Below, piece by piece: positions 1 through 12,214 of a DNA stretch of 64,000 nt. The position numbers and the translations under genes are program-made. The DNA comes from Paraescarpia echinospica. Lineage: Eukaryota; Annelida; Polychaeta; Sabellida; Siboglinidae. The notes beneath the pieces were generated by a model. The model ran no database searches. It was not told the DNA's origin and worked only from the letters and a program-made list of their open reading frames with translations. The stretch's first letter is position 1. Every line of letters begins with the position of its first letter. Where the stretch lies: positions 26,198,032-26,262,031 of the forward strand of contig CM034539.1 of assembly GCA_020002185.1 (NCBI GenBank). Reading direction: 5' to 3'.

Positions 1-25
1 TATTAAGTCCTAGATAAGTTATTTT

Positions 26-664
26 GACTTACCGTATTCATTCTTTTTAACGTACAATATGCTTATGAAATATTCTTAAGGTTACACAAATCTGTTTCTC
101 AAACCAGTGTGAAAATAACAAAATGGTGGCAGTTATGTGTAATTTTACTGTCTACTCTACTCCACTATGTGATGCCACAAGATCATTCATTCCCGTTTTT
201 AAAACAAACATGGCACCGTTAACACATTCTGATTTAGAAAGCTATTTTTGTTAATATTTAAAACTACTTCTCATTGGAGAGATGTGTTAGCAGTGGACAG
301 CAATGACAGTGGTGCAAAGACACGGAAAAAGAAATAGAGCAGGCCATGCCATCCTCTACATACAATACATGCATGTTTAGTTCAGCCGGGATGACACACG
401 TTAACGTAACTGATGCTAACTGGAAGTGATTTATACATGCACGTGATGGTGATTTTGTGGTCAAAGGGATACTGGAACTTTGCAAAGGCTGCGGATGCAG
501 CTGGAACTTTCTTTCCCATGGTCATATTATCAATGGTTGACAGGGAATTACAATAAATTATGTGACCGGTTTTCGTCATAGATCAACGTCAGATGGTGCT
601 GAAAAAGGGGGGGTGTACACTAATTAGGGCACGTACAGTAAAAAGAACGAATACGGTATGTCAG
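26..664. mobile_element. MITE-like element, TIR family with CCGTATTCRTTC ends
   Basis: About 32-bp inverted repeats: the left end at 26-57 (TTACCGTATTCATTC...) and the right end at 631-664, which on the minus strand reads ATACCGTATTCGTTCTTTTT. TA dinucleotides at both edges could be target duplications. The interior has no protein I recognise. The right subterminal stretch (about 590-664) is also found at 60715-60780. Confidence 0.6.
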
Positions 665-1498
665 TTCCATTTTTTGTTCTGTCTGTTCATCTAAAAACAA
701 ATCTTAACCCTTACTTGTATCTCTGAGTATTCAGACACTACTATCTGTAGACAATGCTACGAGGACATTCAGTCTCCTATCTGACCTACCACTATGGTGG
801 AAAAGCATCCAGGAATCGCCAAGATTAATCTAGCTCCAAGTTGAAATGCAGGAGGATTGTTTTCCTCAAGCACTCTTAAATTGGTTTCATAATATTAAAT
901 ATAAAAATTCAGATTTGACATAATATTTAAATGTTTCACAAATGTTATCATAAGCTTTATAATTGAAACATGTCGATCATAAAATAACTGCTAGCAGAAT
1001 TCTCATCACTATTCACTGAGTTGATAAACTATGCATTGTTAGTTTACAATTTCTTTTAAGGTTAAACAATGATGCCTTTTGTTTCCCTTTTAACATCAAT
1101 ATTTCCAACATAACAAGATTGCAACATTATGTTTGCCGCTAAGCATAGCCAAATCTTAATAAATTACATATTATATATCACTATACAAATAGGATAATTT
1201 GAATGGATCTAGTAAGTTGATTGTGTTAATAACTAAAAATTGTTGGACTCTCGATAAGCCTAAGGTTTCTTAGTCGTCCAAATGCTATCTGGAACGTGCA
1301 GCTTTGGATCGGAGTGTTGTTAAATAAGTGCAGAAACCAATTATGCCTCCTCAGTGTCACCATTATATATTATAAATAAATATAAATATCTGTCTACATT
1401 TTAAACCTCAATGTGTTCTTTCCACCATTCAACATAGTTTCAGGCATGTGATGTTATAAACTATGAATAAAACATTGCGTTCTGTGCCATATTTGATG
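665..1498. other. AT-rich non-coding stretch
   Basis: No credible exon, RNA gene or repeat structure seen on either strand. Confidence 0.5.
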
Positions 1499-1617
1499 CC
1501 AAAATAGTGCTCTGGTTTGTGTCAGTCTGCGCCGCTGTGGCTGTGCGTTAGCGCGCAACGCGCATGAAAAAAGCAATACAACATCGCGGGTTGATGCAAA
1601 CTGGAGCACTATTTAGG
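1499..1617. mobile_element. Short palindromic MITE with GC-rich core
   Basis: Roughly 26-bp imperfect inverted repeats: the left end reads CCAAAATAGTGCTCTGGTTT and the right end on the minus strand CCTAAATAGTGCTCCAGTTT. Between them is a CpG-rich core (GCGTTAGCGCGCAACGCGC) in an otherwise AT-rich region. No clear target duplication is seen. Confidence 0.55.
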
Positions 1618-2228
1618 CCTACCGAATCACTATTGATATAAAAAAGTGTGGTTATAAGCCTAATTGAAAAATGATCAGAAACATATACAAGTCAAATAAA
1701 GACAGTTTCGCTTTGTTGGGGGCTTCGACACAACGTTAACGAACTAGCCGCGCATCACAAATACGTAACAGTAAGCATTAACCAGTTCCGTGACACTCCC
1801 GCAGTAATTAAATACTTATGTGTGTGTATTTTCCTCGACTTCTAACATTTCTGCTTAGAACTTAGGTCAGTCTTAAGAGTGTTTTAATTTGTGAAACAGC
1901 ATTGCTACGTTGTTGCTTGCTGAGCGGTTCGCCAGGGGCGTCCGTCTATGAAAAAGCAATGTGGCAGGCTCTATCGGGAGAATCACAAGTGATGCTAAGA
2001 ATAGGGGGAAGTCAATTCAGAGGGACGACACAAACCAGAAACTCTGGACATGTGTATTAATGTAAAAGTGACAGTTGTTGACCGCACTGTTTTGTTGCGA
2101 TATATGTCATAATCTTCGTTAATGCGCTAAACTGTTTATGGAACTTATAGACCCTGTACAGCACAATGTTTAATGCTAAGGAACTCGAAAGCGGTGTTTT
2201 GTGAATAACAAGTGGTAATAAAAAACTT
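1618..2228. other. Non-coding stretch before the 45-bp array
   Basis: No exon recognised. I looked here for an upstream GCNT-like coding exon that could have fed the array and saw none. Confidence 0.4.
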
Positions 2229-3320
2229 CCCTTCTGATGCTAACTAGTCGACTACAACTTCTACACCAAGCTTCCCTTCTGATGCTAACTAGTCGACTAC
2301 GACTTCTACGCCAAGTTGCCCTTCTGATGCTAACTAGTCGACTACGACTTCTACACCAAGCTGCCATTCTGATACTAACTATCCACTACGACTTCTACAC
2401 CAAGCTGCCATTCTGATGCTAACTAGTCGACTACGACTTCTACGCCAAGCTGCCATTCTGATGCTAACTAGTCGACTACGACTTCTACGCCAAGCTTCCC
2501 TTCTGATGCTAACTAGTCGACTACGACTTCTACGCCAAGCTGCCCTTCTGATGCTAACTAGTCGACTACGACTTCTACACCAAGCTGCCATTCTGATGTT
2601 AACTAGTCGACTACGACTTCTACACCAAGCTTCCTTTCTGATGCTAACTAGTCCACTACGACTTCTACACCAAGATTCCCTTCTGATGCTAAATAGTCGA
2701 CTACGACTTCTACGCCAAGCTGCCATTCTGATGCTAACTAGTCCACTACGACTTCTACACCAAGCTTCCCTTCTGATACTAACTAGTCGACTACGACTTC
2801 TATGCCAAGCTGCCATTCTGATGCTAACTAGTCCACTACGACTTCTACGCCAAGCTTCCCTTCTGATGCTAACTAGTGGACTACGACTTCTACGCCAAGC
2901 TGCCATTCTGATGCTAACTAGTCCACTACGACTTCTACACCAAGCTTCCCTTCTGATGCTAACTAGTCGACTACGACTTCTACGCCAAGCTGCCCTTCTG
3001 ATGCTAACTAGTCCACTACGACTTCTACGCCAAGCTTCCCTTCTGATGCTAACTAGTCCACTACGACTTCTACGCCAAGCTTCCCTTCTGATGCTAACTA
3101 GTCGACTACGACTTCTACGCCAAGCTTCCCTTCTGATGCTAACTAGTCCACTACGACTTCTACGCCAAGCTTTCCTTCTGATGCTAACTAGTCAACTACG
3201 ACTTCTACGCCAAGCTTTCCTTCTGATGCTAACTAGTCGGCTACGACTTCTACGCCAAGCTTTCCTTCTGATGCTAACTAGTCGACTACGACTTCTACGC
3301 CAAGCTGCCATTCTGATGGT
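2229..3320. repeat. 45-bp minisatellite containing GCNT-like 3' coding sequence
   Basis: About 24 head-to-tail copies of a 45-bp unit, diverging by a few substitutions (AAGCTTCCC versus AAGCTGCCA variants). Because 45 is a multiple of three, false open frames run through it on both strands. In one + frame each unit reads DYDFYAKLPF followed by stop. The GCNT-like terminal exon at 6557-6583 reads YDFYAKLPF, with 23 consecutive identical bases at 6561-6583. Confidence 0.9.
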
Positions 3321-3786
3321 AAATTACCTGGGTCCCGGCTCTTAATAAAAACCCTAATAAATGTTGCATTAACTGCAAAAACATAATCACACTCAGACAA
3401 ACAAACAAACACACACACACGCACGCACATGCACATACAAACACACATTTATTTTACTTTATATATGTGCATACACGCATAATAAAATGTAATTATTTTG
3501 TTGAATTATATAATGGAAGAATCTAATTGATAAAGTTTACAAGGTATCTCCTTGAGAGTGACTATTGGAGTCTTGGTGGAGTGTCCTGACCATAATTTTT
3601 TCTACTCACTTTAAATTATTTATACTGTGTGTACCATGTTTAGCATAAATTCTTAATAATTAAATAATAATTGTGCACTGCTTGTACAAATATTTAACAT
3701 TATAATTTGACTTTTCACATTTTATGTATGCTGTGTATTATTTGAAATGTTACATGTCTAATAAAAAATTCTTCTTCTCATGTTAG
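3321..3786. other. Non-coding upstream flank of the GCNT-like exon
   Basis: Contains a short CA-rich run near 3395-3445 and AT-rich DNA leading to the acceptor at 3786. No start exon found. Confidence 0.5.
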
Positions 3787-6601
3787 AAATGCCAACTGCG
3801 TGACCTGCTCAAGACTGACGTGTAAAGCATTGTTATCAGGCAGCAACAGCTCCATTTACACTGAGGCACGTGCGTTTATGAAGGAGCACAAACTCACCGT
3901 TCCACCAGACACGTATTACATAGATCTCGCCAGGGATTGCTACAAATTCAAGAGTGTCATGGGATATCGGACAAGGCCATCATCTGACGAGGAGGCAAAC
4001 TTCTCGATCGCGTTCAACCTGTTGATACACACAGACTTGGAGCAGGTGGAGAGGTTACTGAGGGCAATATACCACCCACAGAATTCATACTGTATCCACA
4101 TTGACGCCAAGGCGACACCAATCATGCAGGAAGCCATTCGTGCGATCGCTGCTTGCTTCGATAACGTCTTCGTTGCATCAAAATTGGAGCGAGTTGTCTA
4201 TGCCGGGTTCTCACGTCTCCAGGCCGATATAAACTGCATGCGGGACCAGGTGAACGTGCACACCAGGTGGCGCTACTTGCTAAACGTTGCAGGTCAGGCA
4301 TTCCCTCTTCGGACTAACTTGGAGCTCGTACGCATTCTCAAACTGTACAACGGTTACAATGATATTGAGGCGTTGTATCATAGGACCGTGAAGAGGCGCA
4401 TCAATTTTGAGTGGAACGAAACGGAACTTAAAGGAATGATAAAGACGGGGCGCAAAAAAGGCCCACCCCCACATAATATAGAGATTGTGCGTGGCAGTGC
4501 ATACGGAGCATTTAGTCGAGCATTTGTTGAGTTTGTGCTCACTGACCAGAAAGCGAAGGATCTTCTTGAGTGGTCAAGAACTACCTATAGTCCTGATGAA
4601 CATTACTGGTCGACACTTCACCACACCTATGTGAACCCACACCTGAACACACCTGGCGCATACTCAGGTGAGTTAGGCAGAACAATAAATATTTAGTGAT
4701 GGTTCTGCAAATGAGTGTGAGGGTGTGTGTGGTGTGTGTGTGGTGTGTGTTGGATGTGTGGTGTGTGTGTTGAATGTGCGTTGGGTGTGTGTGTGTGTGT
4801 GTGTGTGGTGTGTGGTGTATGTGAGGATGTGTATTGGGTGTATGTATCACTGTGTGTGGGGGGGTGTCACAGTGTGTCTGCTTATATGCGTGTATATGTG
4901 CATTGTGTGTGCGGTGTGAGTGAGTGACAGGGTGAGTTTGTGAGTGCTGATGTATGTATGTGTCCAGTGTTTACTAACAACCGACTCACCCACAAACCCT
5001 GAATACATAAAACTTAGAAAATATCCAATTCCCCCAGCCCAACCCCTGATGAATCATGACTGCTTTCTTGGCTATACCTATCTAGTTCTCTATGTAACAC
5101 TTACTGTATTCATTCCATTAACCACACATAACCTCTTTAGCACACACCTTTTTAATAGCACAATCTGACACCATGATAGCAAACTCCAAAGTCAACCTTG
5201 TCTGATGAATCCATCATTGTCATTTTATTTCTACAATTCTACCAATGTCACACTAGATTGAAAGCTCAGTGATGACAGAAGATTGAAAATTCCACCTAAA
5301 TGACATTGTTCTACTATCCTTTTGCGCATCACTTGCCAGTCGTGTCTGCTGAGGTGGCTGCACCCAATGTGTGAACGTCATCCACATGGCCGGCTGGCAT
5401 GTGTCGTCTGTATTGTAGATTGCACACAACACGTCTGTTTGCCTTCTTCAAAATATTGCTAGTTATCTCCAATGTTTGACTCTCATAACTTGCTTTAAAT
5501 GCATGGTAACTACAACTATTTCATCAAAAGTCAAAGGTCAACTTAAGCATTCTGTACAGTTAACAGAACGAATACTGTAAATCTAAGTTTGTCACAAACC
5601 CTGCTATGGGAGGGAGCAAAAAGTAGTACGTCAGAGCTCTGTAGCATGTAACTGGCCTGCAACAGCATTCACAAACTGCACATTTACTTGGAAGTATTCA
5701 ACATTGCTGCATACATCCAGCGACATATTTGTAGGTGTCTTTATTATCTTTATGAGGACACAGAAAAACTTAAAATTCCCTGTTTGCAACTGAAGGCAGA
5801 GCCTGTTGAAAGTTTGAGCTCCAAATGACCCCCACAAGCAAGGAGATGGATCCCACAAGCAGAATTCGAAAAGCGAAACATCCACAAATCACCCTAATGG
5901 GCCTGCTATCATGCCTACTAAATTTCAGCGACATACACGTGAAACTGACGGAGATATATAGAGACATACTGATGGATGTACATGAAAAGAGACACAAGCT
6001 GTTTTATAATTATGGTATACAGCCTGTGTAATCATAATAATGAAAATTTTATATTGTGCATGTATGTTATAAAACTGACAACAAGTTGTTCATTATGACC
6101 CAACATGACCTTTTAACAGTGTGTCTGCACGATAACTACAAAGATCAGTTACATGCCTTCCACCTGCCACACTAACATACTTCTAAGTGCATCATTAATT
6201 CATGACACCCTTCGTGTAGCTGTCATGCATTGTGTGCGCTGTCACTGAGCGTCGTGTGTTGTGTCATTAAACTGGTGCATTGTTGTCAATGTCACTCCTC
6301 ACCGATTTTTGTGTACTTTTCAGGCCGTCCTGACAGTAAGCCTTGGCTGGCGGCATTCGCCCTATGGGGAGGGCGTGACAAGTGCCACGGTGTATGGCGC
6401 CACGGGTCATGTGTGTTCGGGGTTGAGGACCTGCCAATCCTCGTAGCCCGACGAGAACTCTTCGCCAACAAGCTCTATAGTACCTTCGAGCCTCTCACAC
6501 TTATATGTTTCGAGGCCTGGATCCGGCATAAGGAGCAATGTCCCCCAAACGTCAGCTATGACTTCTACGCCAAGCTGCCATTCACGAAGAAAGCATCATA
6601 G
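3787..6601 (+). CDS. GCNT-like core-2 beta-1,6-N-acetylglucosaminyltransferase (partial, 3' two exons)
   Basis: Exons 3787-4667 and 6324-6601 join in frame (donor CAG|GTGAGT, acceptor TTTTCAG) to about 385 residues ending at TAG 6599-6601. The family (GT14) adds GlcNAc in beta-1,6 linkage to O-glycans in the Golgi lumen. Visible family landmarks: stem cysteines (LTCKALLSG), LLRAIYHPQNSYCIHIDAKA, the NVFVASKLERVVYAGFSRLQ block with QADINCM, the YSPDEHYWSTL motif, and in the last exon the segment CVFGVEDLP followed by FANKL. Family members are about 400-440 residues, so roughly 50 N-terminal residues with the signal anchor are missing. They should lie in an exon upstream that I could not find; the exon opens at an acceptor (TGTTAG) with one base of a split codon, so no start codon is assigned. 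The intron holds a GT-rich microsatellite and a TIR element. A possible poly(A) signal ATTAAA lies at 6680-6685. Which GCNT paralogue this is cannot be told. Confidence 0.9.
4719..4930. repeat. GT-rich microsatellite in the GCNT-like intron
   Basis: Imperfect (GT)n with interspersed GGTGTGTG and TGTATG blocks. It begins about 50 nt after the exon donor and produces false Cys/Val-rich frames. Confidence 0.9.
5099..5584. mobile_element. Second element of the TIR family (CTGTATTCRTTC ends)
   Basis: The left end at 5099-5125 reads CACTTACTGTATTCATTCC; the right end on the minus strand reads TTTACAGTATTCGTTCTGTT (5556-5578). The ends match those of the element at 26-664, while the interiors look unrelated. 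No coding capacity. Confidence 0.5.
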
Positions 6602-6776
6602 CAGACCATAGCAGCCCCGGGAGAGAATCTCATCTGGATCTCAATGTAATAATACCTCACCCGCCACAGCAAACCGGGTATTAAAATTAGTCACATGGGT
6701 CTATTCTGCACAAAACCCCAAAATAGCTTATGATTTTAGCAGAAATGCGTACTTCATAATCTCAACTTTCATTACA

Positions 6777-7985
6777 GGGTTGAACGGTTTTAACCGCCCG
6801 GTTTTAACCTGGTTAAAACCGGGCTAATTTTCCCTGAAAAGTGGTCAAAACTCGGTCAAAACCTTATTTAGTAATAATTGTGTGCAATATTTCTGTAATT
6901 AATTGTTAATCACTATAAAAACAATGCAAGTGTCAAAATATATGTTCAGTATGAATATAAGAAACAAGATATCTTGAGGTATTATTGCTCATTGTATTCA
7001 AATCAAGCTCATGCAAAAAGTAGACCGTAATTTTCAACAATATGTGTAAACATGTCAGAGAGGTAATCAATGTAAAGCATAAAACTAAAAAGTATTACAT
7101 GGTCCATTCTCTGTTGTAGGTCCTGTTTTATTCTTTAGATTAACCAATTGAATTTATGTTTTCAAAAGATAGCCTAGGTATTTTCTCGTGATTGATGATT
7201 ACAGATACATGGAACATTTACCCTTACTATATACATAATTTTTAATTAACTAGTTTTAGTTTTTGGGGTGCGATGTAATTGATATTTTATTTGACGTAAG
7301 TGTACTCGTTAAAATCGTATAATATTGTATAACAATTTAAAATTAAAATCACGTCGACTCTTTCACCACACCAAGAGGTTAACGCCAATACAACCGCCAG
7401 GTGGCGTGCACATAATATTAGCACAACAAAAACTTTTATATATTCAGATCCAAAATCCAGTCGTTTTCATTAGCATAACACTGTGAAAATTGACACCAGA
7501 CAACGTATTCGAATTCGGCATAGCCAGGCCGTTTCCGTAGCATAGATTTAGGGTCAGGCCATGGTCTATGTGAATTATTCAAGAACATGGCCACCTTTTT
7601 TCTGCCAAAATAGTTTCTAGAATATTTGTGCAAATAAAGAACTATGTAACTGGTGAATACTCAACAATAATGAATAAGTGTCATACACATGCTTTTATTT
7701 ATGTGTGTCAATTCAGTTCAGTTGTGCAAGAACAAGGACTGCTTCAGATTAATGGCACGACAATTCAGCATTGATGTTTCAAATCTCCAGCTTTGCTTGT
7801 TTTAAGCAAGTAGATATTTATATTCTATCACTAGGAAAAATTATTATATGGGCTAAATATAAGCTAGGAGAAGTTTGGTGTATGTTGGGTTAGTGTTAGG
7901 CTTTTCAATAGTATTAATAGGTTTTGGCCGGGTTTTGACCCGTTTTAAGCGGTCAAAACAGGTTTTGACCGGCTAGAGTGCAACA
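6777..7985. mobile_element. Possible DNA transposon with GGTTTTAACC-type ends
   Basis: The left part (6777-6870) is made of GGTTTTAACC/GGTTAAAACC palindromic blocks. The right part (7915-7980) carries related GGTTTTGACC/GGTCAAAACC blocks in inverted order. The 1.1 kb between is AT-rich without a recognisable transposase. No target duplication identified, so the borders are approximate. Confidence 0.35.
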
Positions 7986-8763
7986 TCCAGTTAATTTTCC
8001 TAGACACAATCCAACACTAATAAAATGTGTGCATTTAAACATTAAAAAAGACAACACGAATCAAACTGACCTCGTTTCTCAGAATTGTTTTTTAAACTTT
8101 GCTTCAATTTTAGCATTAAATCAAAAATAACTGAAGATAATTCAAAAAGTTAGATATTTTAAAGCTTGTGATCTGTGGAATCTAAAAAGGTGAGATAGTT
8201 CTTTTACAAATGTGCAACTTAATACCCCTTTGTGTGTCAGGTCTCCTATAATATCTTTTATGCAAGTGTTCACTTATCATTGAGCTGTTTGTGAAATGAC
8301 TGTCTTTGTGATGTAACAGCCTGGACTGTTTGTGAAATGCAGCTCTTGGAACAGTATTGCCATTCTAGGCTAATGTTAACCATTACTCATATAGCTAAGC
8401 AGTATTGAACCGACTACCTTAAGTAAGTTTGGCTAAACAGAAGGGCTAAAAGAAAAACTGTTGGAACGAGCCTAACTTTTATGTATTGTGAAAGTTGGTG
8501 TTTTATTACAGGGAATAATGATATGACTTAGTTGTTAACTGAACAACTGTTTTATGGGCATTATGAGACTTCAATTTATAACATCTTGGTTAGTTAAGAA
8601 TTAATGTCCCTACAAAATATGTTACAATCATGAACTTTCATGGTTTAATCTTAAAATATTATTGAAAAGTTAATTTTAATAATTTATGTAATCTCCCCCT
8701 TCCCCCACTAACTGAGTTACTTGGTACTTGGTTTTATGACTGTATCTTTACTGTGTCAAAATA

Positions 8764-9060
8764 AAGGTAAGTTCTTATATAGCGCAGTATCCAGTCTTCA
8801 GGACTGCTCAAAGCACTTTACAGTTTACTCCCTGGCAGACCTATTCTCTGGGAAGATTCAGCCACGCTGCAATTAATGCGTGAAGACTATTTGTACACAA
8901 ACATCTACTACTGTCTTTAGCCAGGTAGTCATTCATACAGCTGAATGAACTGAAGCAATGTACAGTAAACGACCTTGCCCAAGGTTCGACACCGCTGCAC
9001 AGGATTCGAACCTGGGTTCTCAGTCGAGAGTCCAAAGCTCTTACAGCTACGTTACCACGC
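8764..9060 (-). mobile_element. tRNA-derived SINE (copy A)
   Basis: Inserted in minus orientation. The 9060 end has a degenerate tRNA-like head with B-box GGTTCGAATCC (9012-9002). The 8764 end is the conserved tail that reads, on the minus strand, AGTCCTGAAGACTGGATACT then GCGCTATATAAG. Close to copy C at 55345-55673. Confidence 0.75.
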
Positions 9061-9065
9061 TAAAA

Positions 9066-11183
9066 CGTTTTTGAGTTATCAGCCACAGAGATTTTAATCT
9101 TTGCTTCTCTTTATTGTCTGTATCATGTACACATCAAGACGACTTTTGGTTGTTGAGACACAGTGATTGATTTATTAAGGCCAATGTATTGGTTGTTTTA
9201 CGTTGACAGTTGTATGCTGCAAAACAACTTTTTTATAATCGTTCATACATGGTATATTTATTGTATGTCTACAAACAGTTGCGATATTGCAACAGTTATT
9301 AAAACATTGTTATTTTTTTTACAGCAATCTGGTTTTGATTGCCAACTGGTGTGTATATCTGGAATTGTAATATGTAGATATTTGCTTGCAAATTGTGTTC
9401 AAGCAAGGCACCGTGAATGTTTTCATCTCACAAATGACCATACACTGGTGTATTGCATAAAAGTCTTACCCGGTAACAAAATGTATTTGAATGCACGTTT
9501 TGAATGTTAAGCAATTGAATGGGCAATCATTCGGTTCTTTCCTCCAAATACGCCCAATCACCCATACATGTAATTAATATAAAAAACAACATTTAAAATT
9601 AATTCCAACACATTTTAAAATTCAAATGCAACTCCAGAACATTTAGATATTTTTAAAAGCCAGGAAAATAACTTTCATATTTCACTATTTAAATATAAAT
9701 ATGCATTTAAATATTTTGTATCACATCTGCTAATAATGTATGTCCGTAACCTATGATGTCTTGAGCTAGGATTAGTTATACAGAAAATGAGCGACATTGT
9801 CACGATATTAGTAAAAATAAAAAAAAACGCATTATACATGGGATTGTAATGCTAAATACAAATCAATCTTCCCGTCACCACAATTGTTACAATCTATAAT
9901 TGTTACAATTTCACAAATGTGGGAAGAAATTTAAATTTTCACTTACATGTGTGTTGATGGATGCTTTTAAGGAGCAATATTATGTCTAGTCTAAGAGATA
10001 CCTGCTAGTGATCAGTTATCATATTGATGTGCTGTTGTAATGTCCTCTTAATTAAAATGTGTTAGATATATAATTTGTTATATATGTATATAATAAATTA
10101 TGTATTTATACTAGTAGGTGCAAACAGACATACAAATGGAGCATGCAAAAAAACAGGCATTTATATTAATATATTCAAGAAGTGTCATATTATATTTTCA
10201 CTGCAAGAAATTTCTGTGGAATATAATCAAGAAAATAAATTTGAAAATGTTCACTGATTTACTATGGAAGCAATAACGTTTTCAACTTGTATACATTTTG
10301 CATTTTACATTTGCTGTTCTTGTAAAAGAGCAATTCGAAGAAAATTTCTCCATATGAAAATGTTTTGCTATGTGGTACCAAGGTAAAAGAAGTATCAAAT
10401 TACCTGTTATTTAAAACCTACAATGTGTACGTGTATGTATAATTGTATTTAACATTAGATTCAGTTAAGAAGACTAGGAAGGATATGGTATTCACCTTAC
10501 AAATCAGCATTTAGTAGTATACAAGAATTGTGTGATGGCCAGTTTTATATGAAGCACCTGCCGTAAAATGGACGTTGTGCACCTCCATTCCATTGCCTCA
10601 TCTCGCACACATTTTGAAAAATAAACTGTTTGAATGTGAATTGGCATCAGTCTTTCAAACCAGATTGTCAGTCTTTTACTTAAGAGAGGTCGTTTGTTCA
10701 TGTTTGTGTCAATTTTTATGGAGGTTGAGGTAATATTTTGTTCTAGCGCCCTAGCTCTACAACGGAGGTTTTTCTTCTGCTCTGACATTTTGATGATATT
10801 CTGTCGGTTATAACAATGCCATGCAGAGAAATGACAACTATTTTGCCACTGTTTCTTATCACAGTCTCCATATAGAACAAATCAAGAGATTTCCCATTCA
10901 ATTTAGAAACTCCGATACATATATATCCCAATCTTTGTGCACAATAGGTAAGATTGTGGATGTGAATCGAGTTGCGTTCAAACCTTCCTAGTCTCAATAT
11001 GGTAGATCTTTTCAGACATCCAATCTACCACACTGAAACAAAAACCTCACGCTTTTGTCATATTTTATTTAACAATTATTTTAATTCAGTTTTGTTGTAG
11101 GATAAACAATAAAACCTGAAAATCGCCTCACTTGCAAATGTTGGATATAGGATGAAACACATCATTGAGCCCAAGGCTTGCAA
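9066..11183. other. Intergenic, AT-rich, no gene seen
   Basis: Open frames here are short and have no family resemblance. No repeats stand out apart from poly-A/T runs. Confidence 0.45.
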
Positions 11184-11260
11184 AATGTTGTCAGGTGACG
11201 GTAAGTGAGGTGGTGTCACCAATGTTGTCAGGTGACGGTGAGTGAGGTGGTGTCACCAAT
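11184..11260. repeat. 37-bp direct duplication with internal hairpin
   Basis: Two near-identical copies (one base differs: GGTAAGT versus GGTGAGT). Each contains GGTGAC and GTCACC as an inverted repeat. Confidence 0.7.
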
Positions 11261-11395
11261 AGAACAATTAATCTAGGGAAAATGTCTCGATGGAAACAGA
11301 TGTGGGGGAAGTTATGCTATTTGTGTGTGCAGTTGAATGGTCTGCCCAGAAAGTCAATAAAAAACAAAAGACAACATCACGTATATATCTTCACA

Positions 11396-11401
11396 TTTAT
11401 T
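11396..11401 (-). terminator. Poly(A) signal candidate, MED21
   Basis: The first minus-strand AATAAA I find after the MED21 stop, about 815 nt away. If used, the 68/80-bp array is transcribed within the 3' UTR. Confidence 0.4.
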
Positions 11402-11572
11402 CTATACATTCACACAATAGTAATTAACAGTCAATAAATGTTATAATTCATTTAAATAAATATACAGATCATAAGTCTTCACCATTTTTACCTATGCACT
11501 GTTTTAGAAACCACGTTGGGGATTCTTCCTCTGTAACCATGTCATCACCATTCTGTTGCAAAATCTATAACA

Positions 11573-12165
11573 CTGTTGCAACCTTTCCCAGCATCCTCAT
11601 CTACACCCCATGTCAGTGCCTTCTGTTTCATATCTACACACTGTTGCAACCTTTCCCAGCATCCTCATCTACACCCCATGTCAGAAACCATGTCAGTGCC
11701 TTCTGTTTCATATCTACACACTGTTGCAACCTATCCCAGCATCCTCATCTACACCCCATGTCAGTGCCTTCTGTTTCATATATACACACTGTTGCAACCT
11801 ATCCCAGCATCCTCATCTACACCCCATGTCAGAAACCATGTCAGTGCCTTCTGTTTCATATCTACACACTGTTGCAACCTATCCCAGCATCCTCATCTAC
11901 ACCCCATGTCAGTGCCTTCTGTTTCATATATACACACTGTTGCAACCTATCCCAGCATCCTCATCTACACCCCATGTCAGAAACCATGTCAGTGCCTTCT
12001 GTTTCATATCTACACACTGTTGCAACCTATCCCAGCATCCTCATCTACACCCCATGTCAGAAACCATGTCAGTGCCTTCTGTTTCATATCTACACACTGT
12101 TGCAACCTTTTCCAGCATCCTCACCTACCCGCGATGTCAGAAACCATGTCATTGCGGCTGTGTCA
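11573..12165. repeat. 68/80-bp minisatellite at the 3' end of MED21
   Basis: About eight copies beginning CTGTTGCAACC. Spacings between starts are 68, 80, 68, 80, 68, 80 and 80 bp. The 12-bp difference is a duplicated AAACCATGTCAG-type block, so a 148-bp higher-order unit is repeated. It starts about 50 bp beyond the MED21 stop on the minus strand and gives false open frames in all three + frames. Confidence 0.92.
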
Positions 12166-12214
12166 CACCAAAAATGCACTGAGGTATTTGAAAATGTGTA
12201 AAATTATGAGAGAG

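Noticed and set aside
2416..3345. 309-codon open frame with 15-residue repeats (LTSRLRLLRQA...)
   Set aside because: It is a by-product of the 45-bp array: the unit is a multiple of three, so frames stay open on both strands. No start context or flanking exons.
4725..4927. Cys/Val-rich small frames resembling a cysteine-rich peptide
   Set aside because: They arise from the GT microsatellite in the GCNT-like intron.
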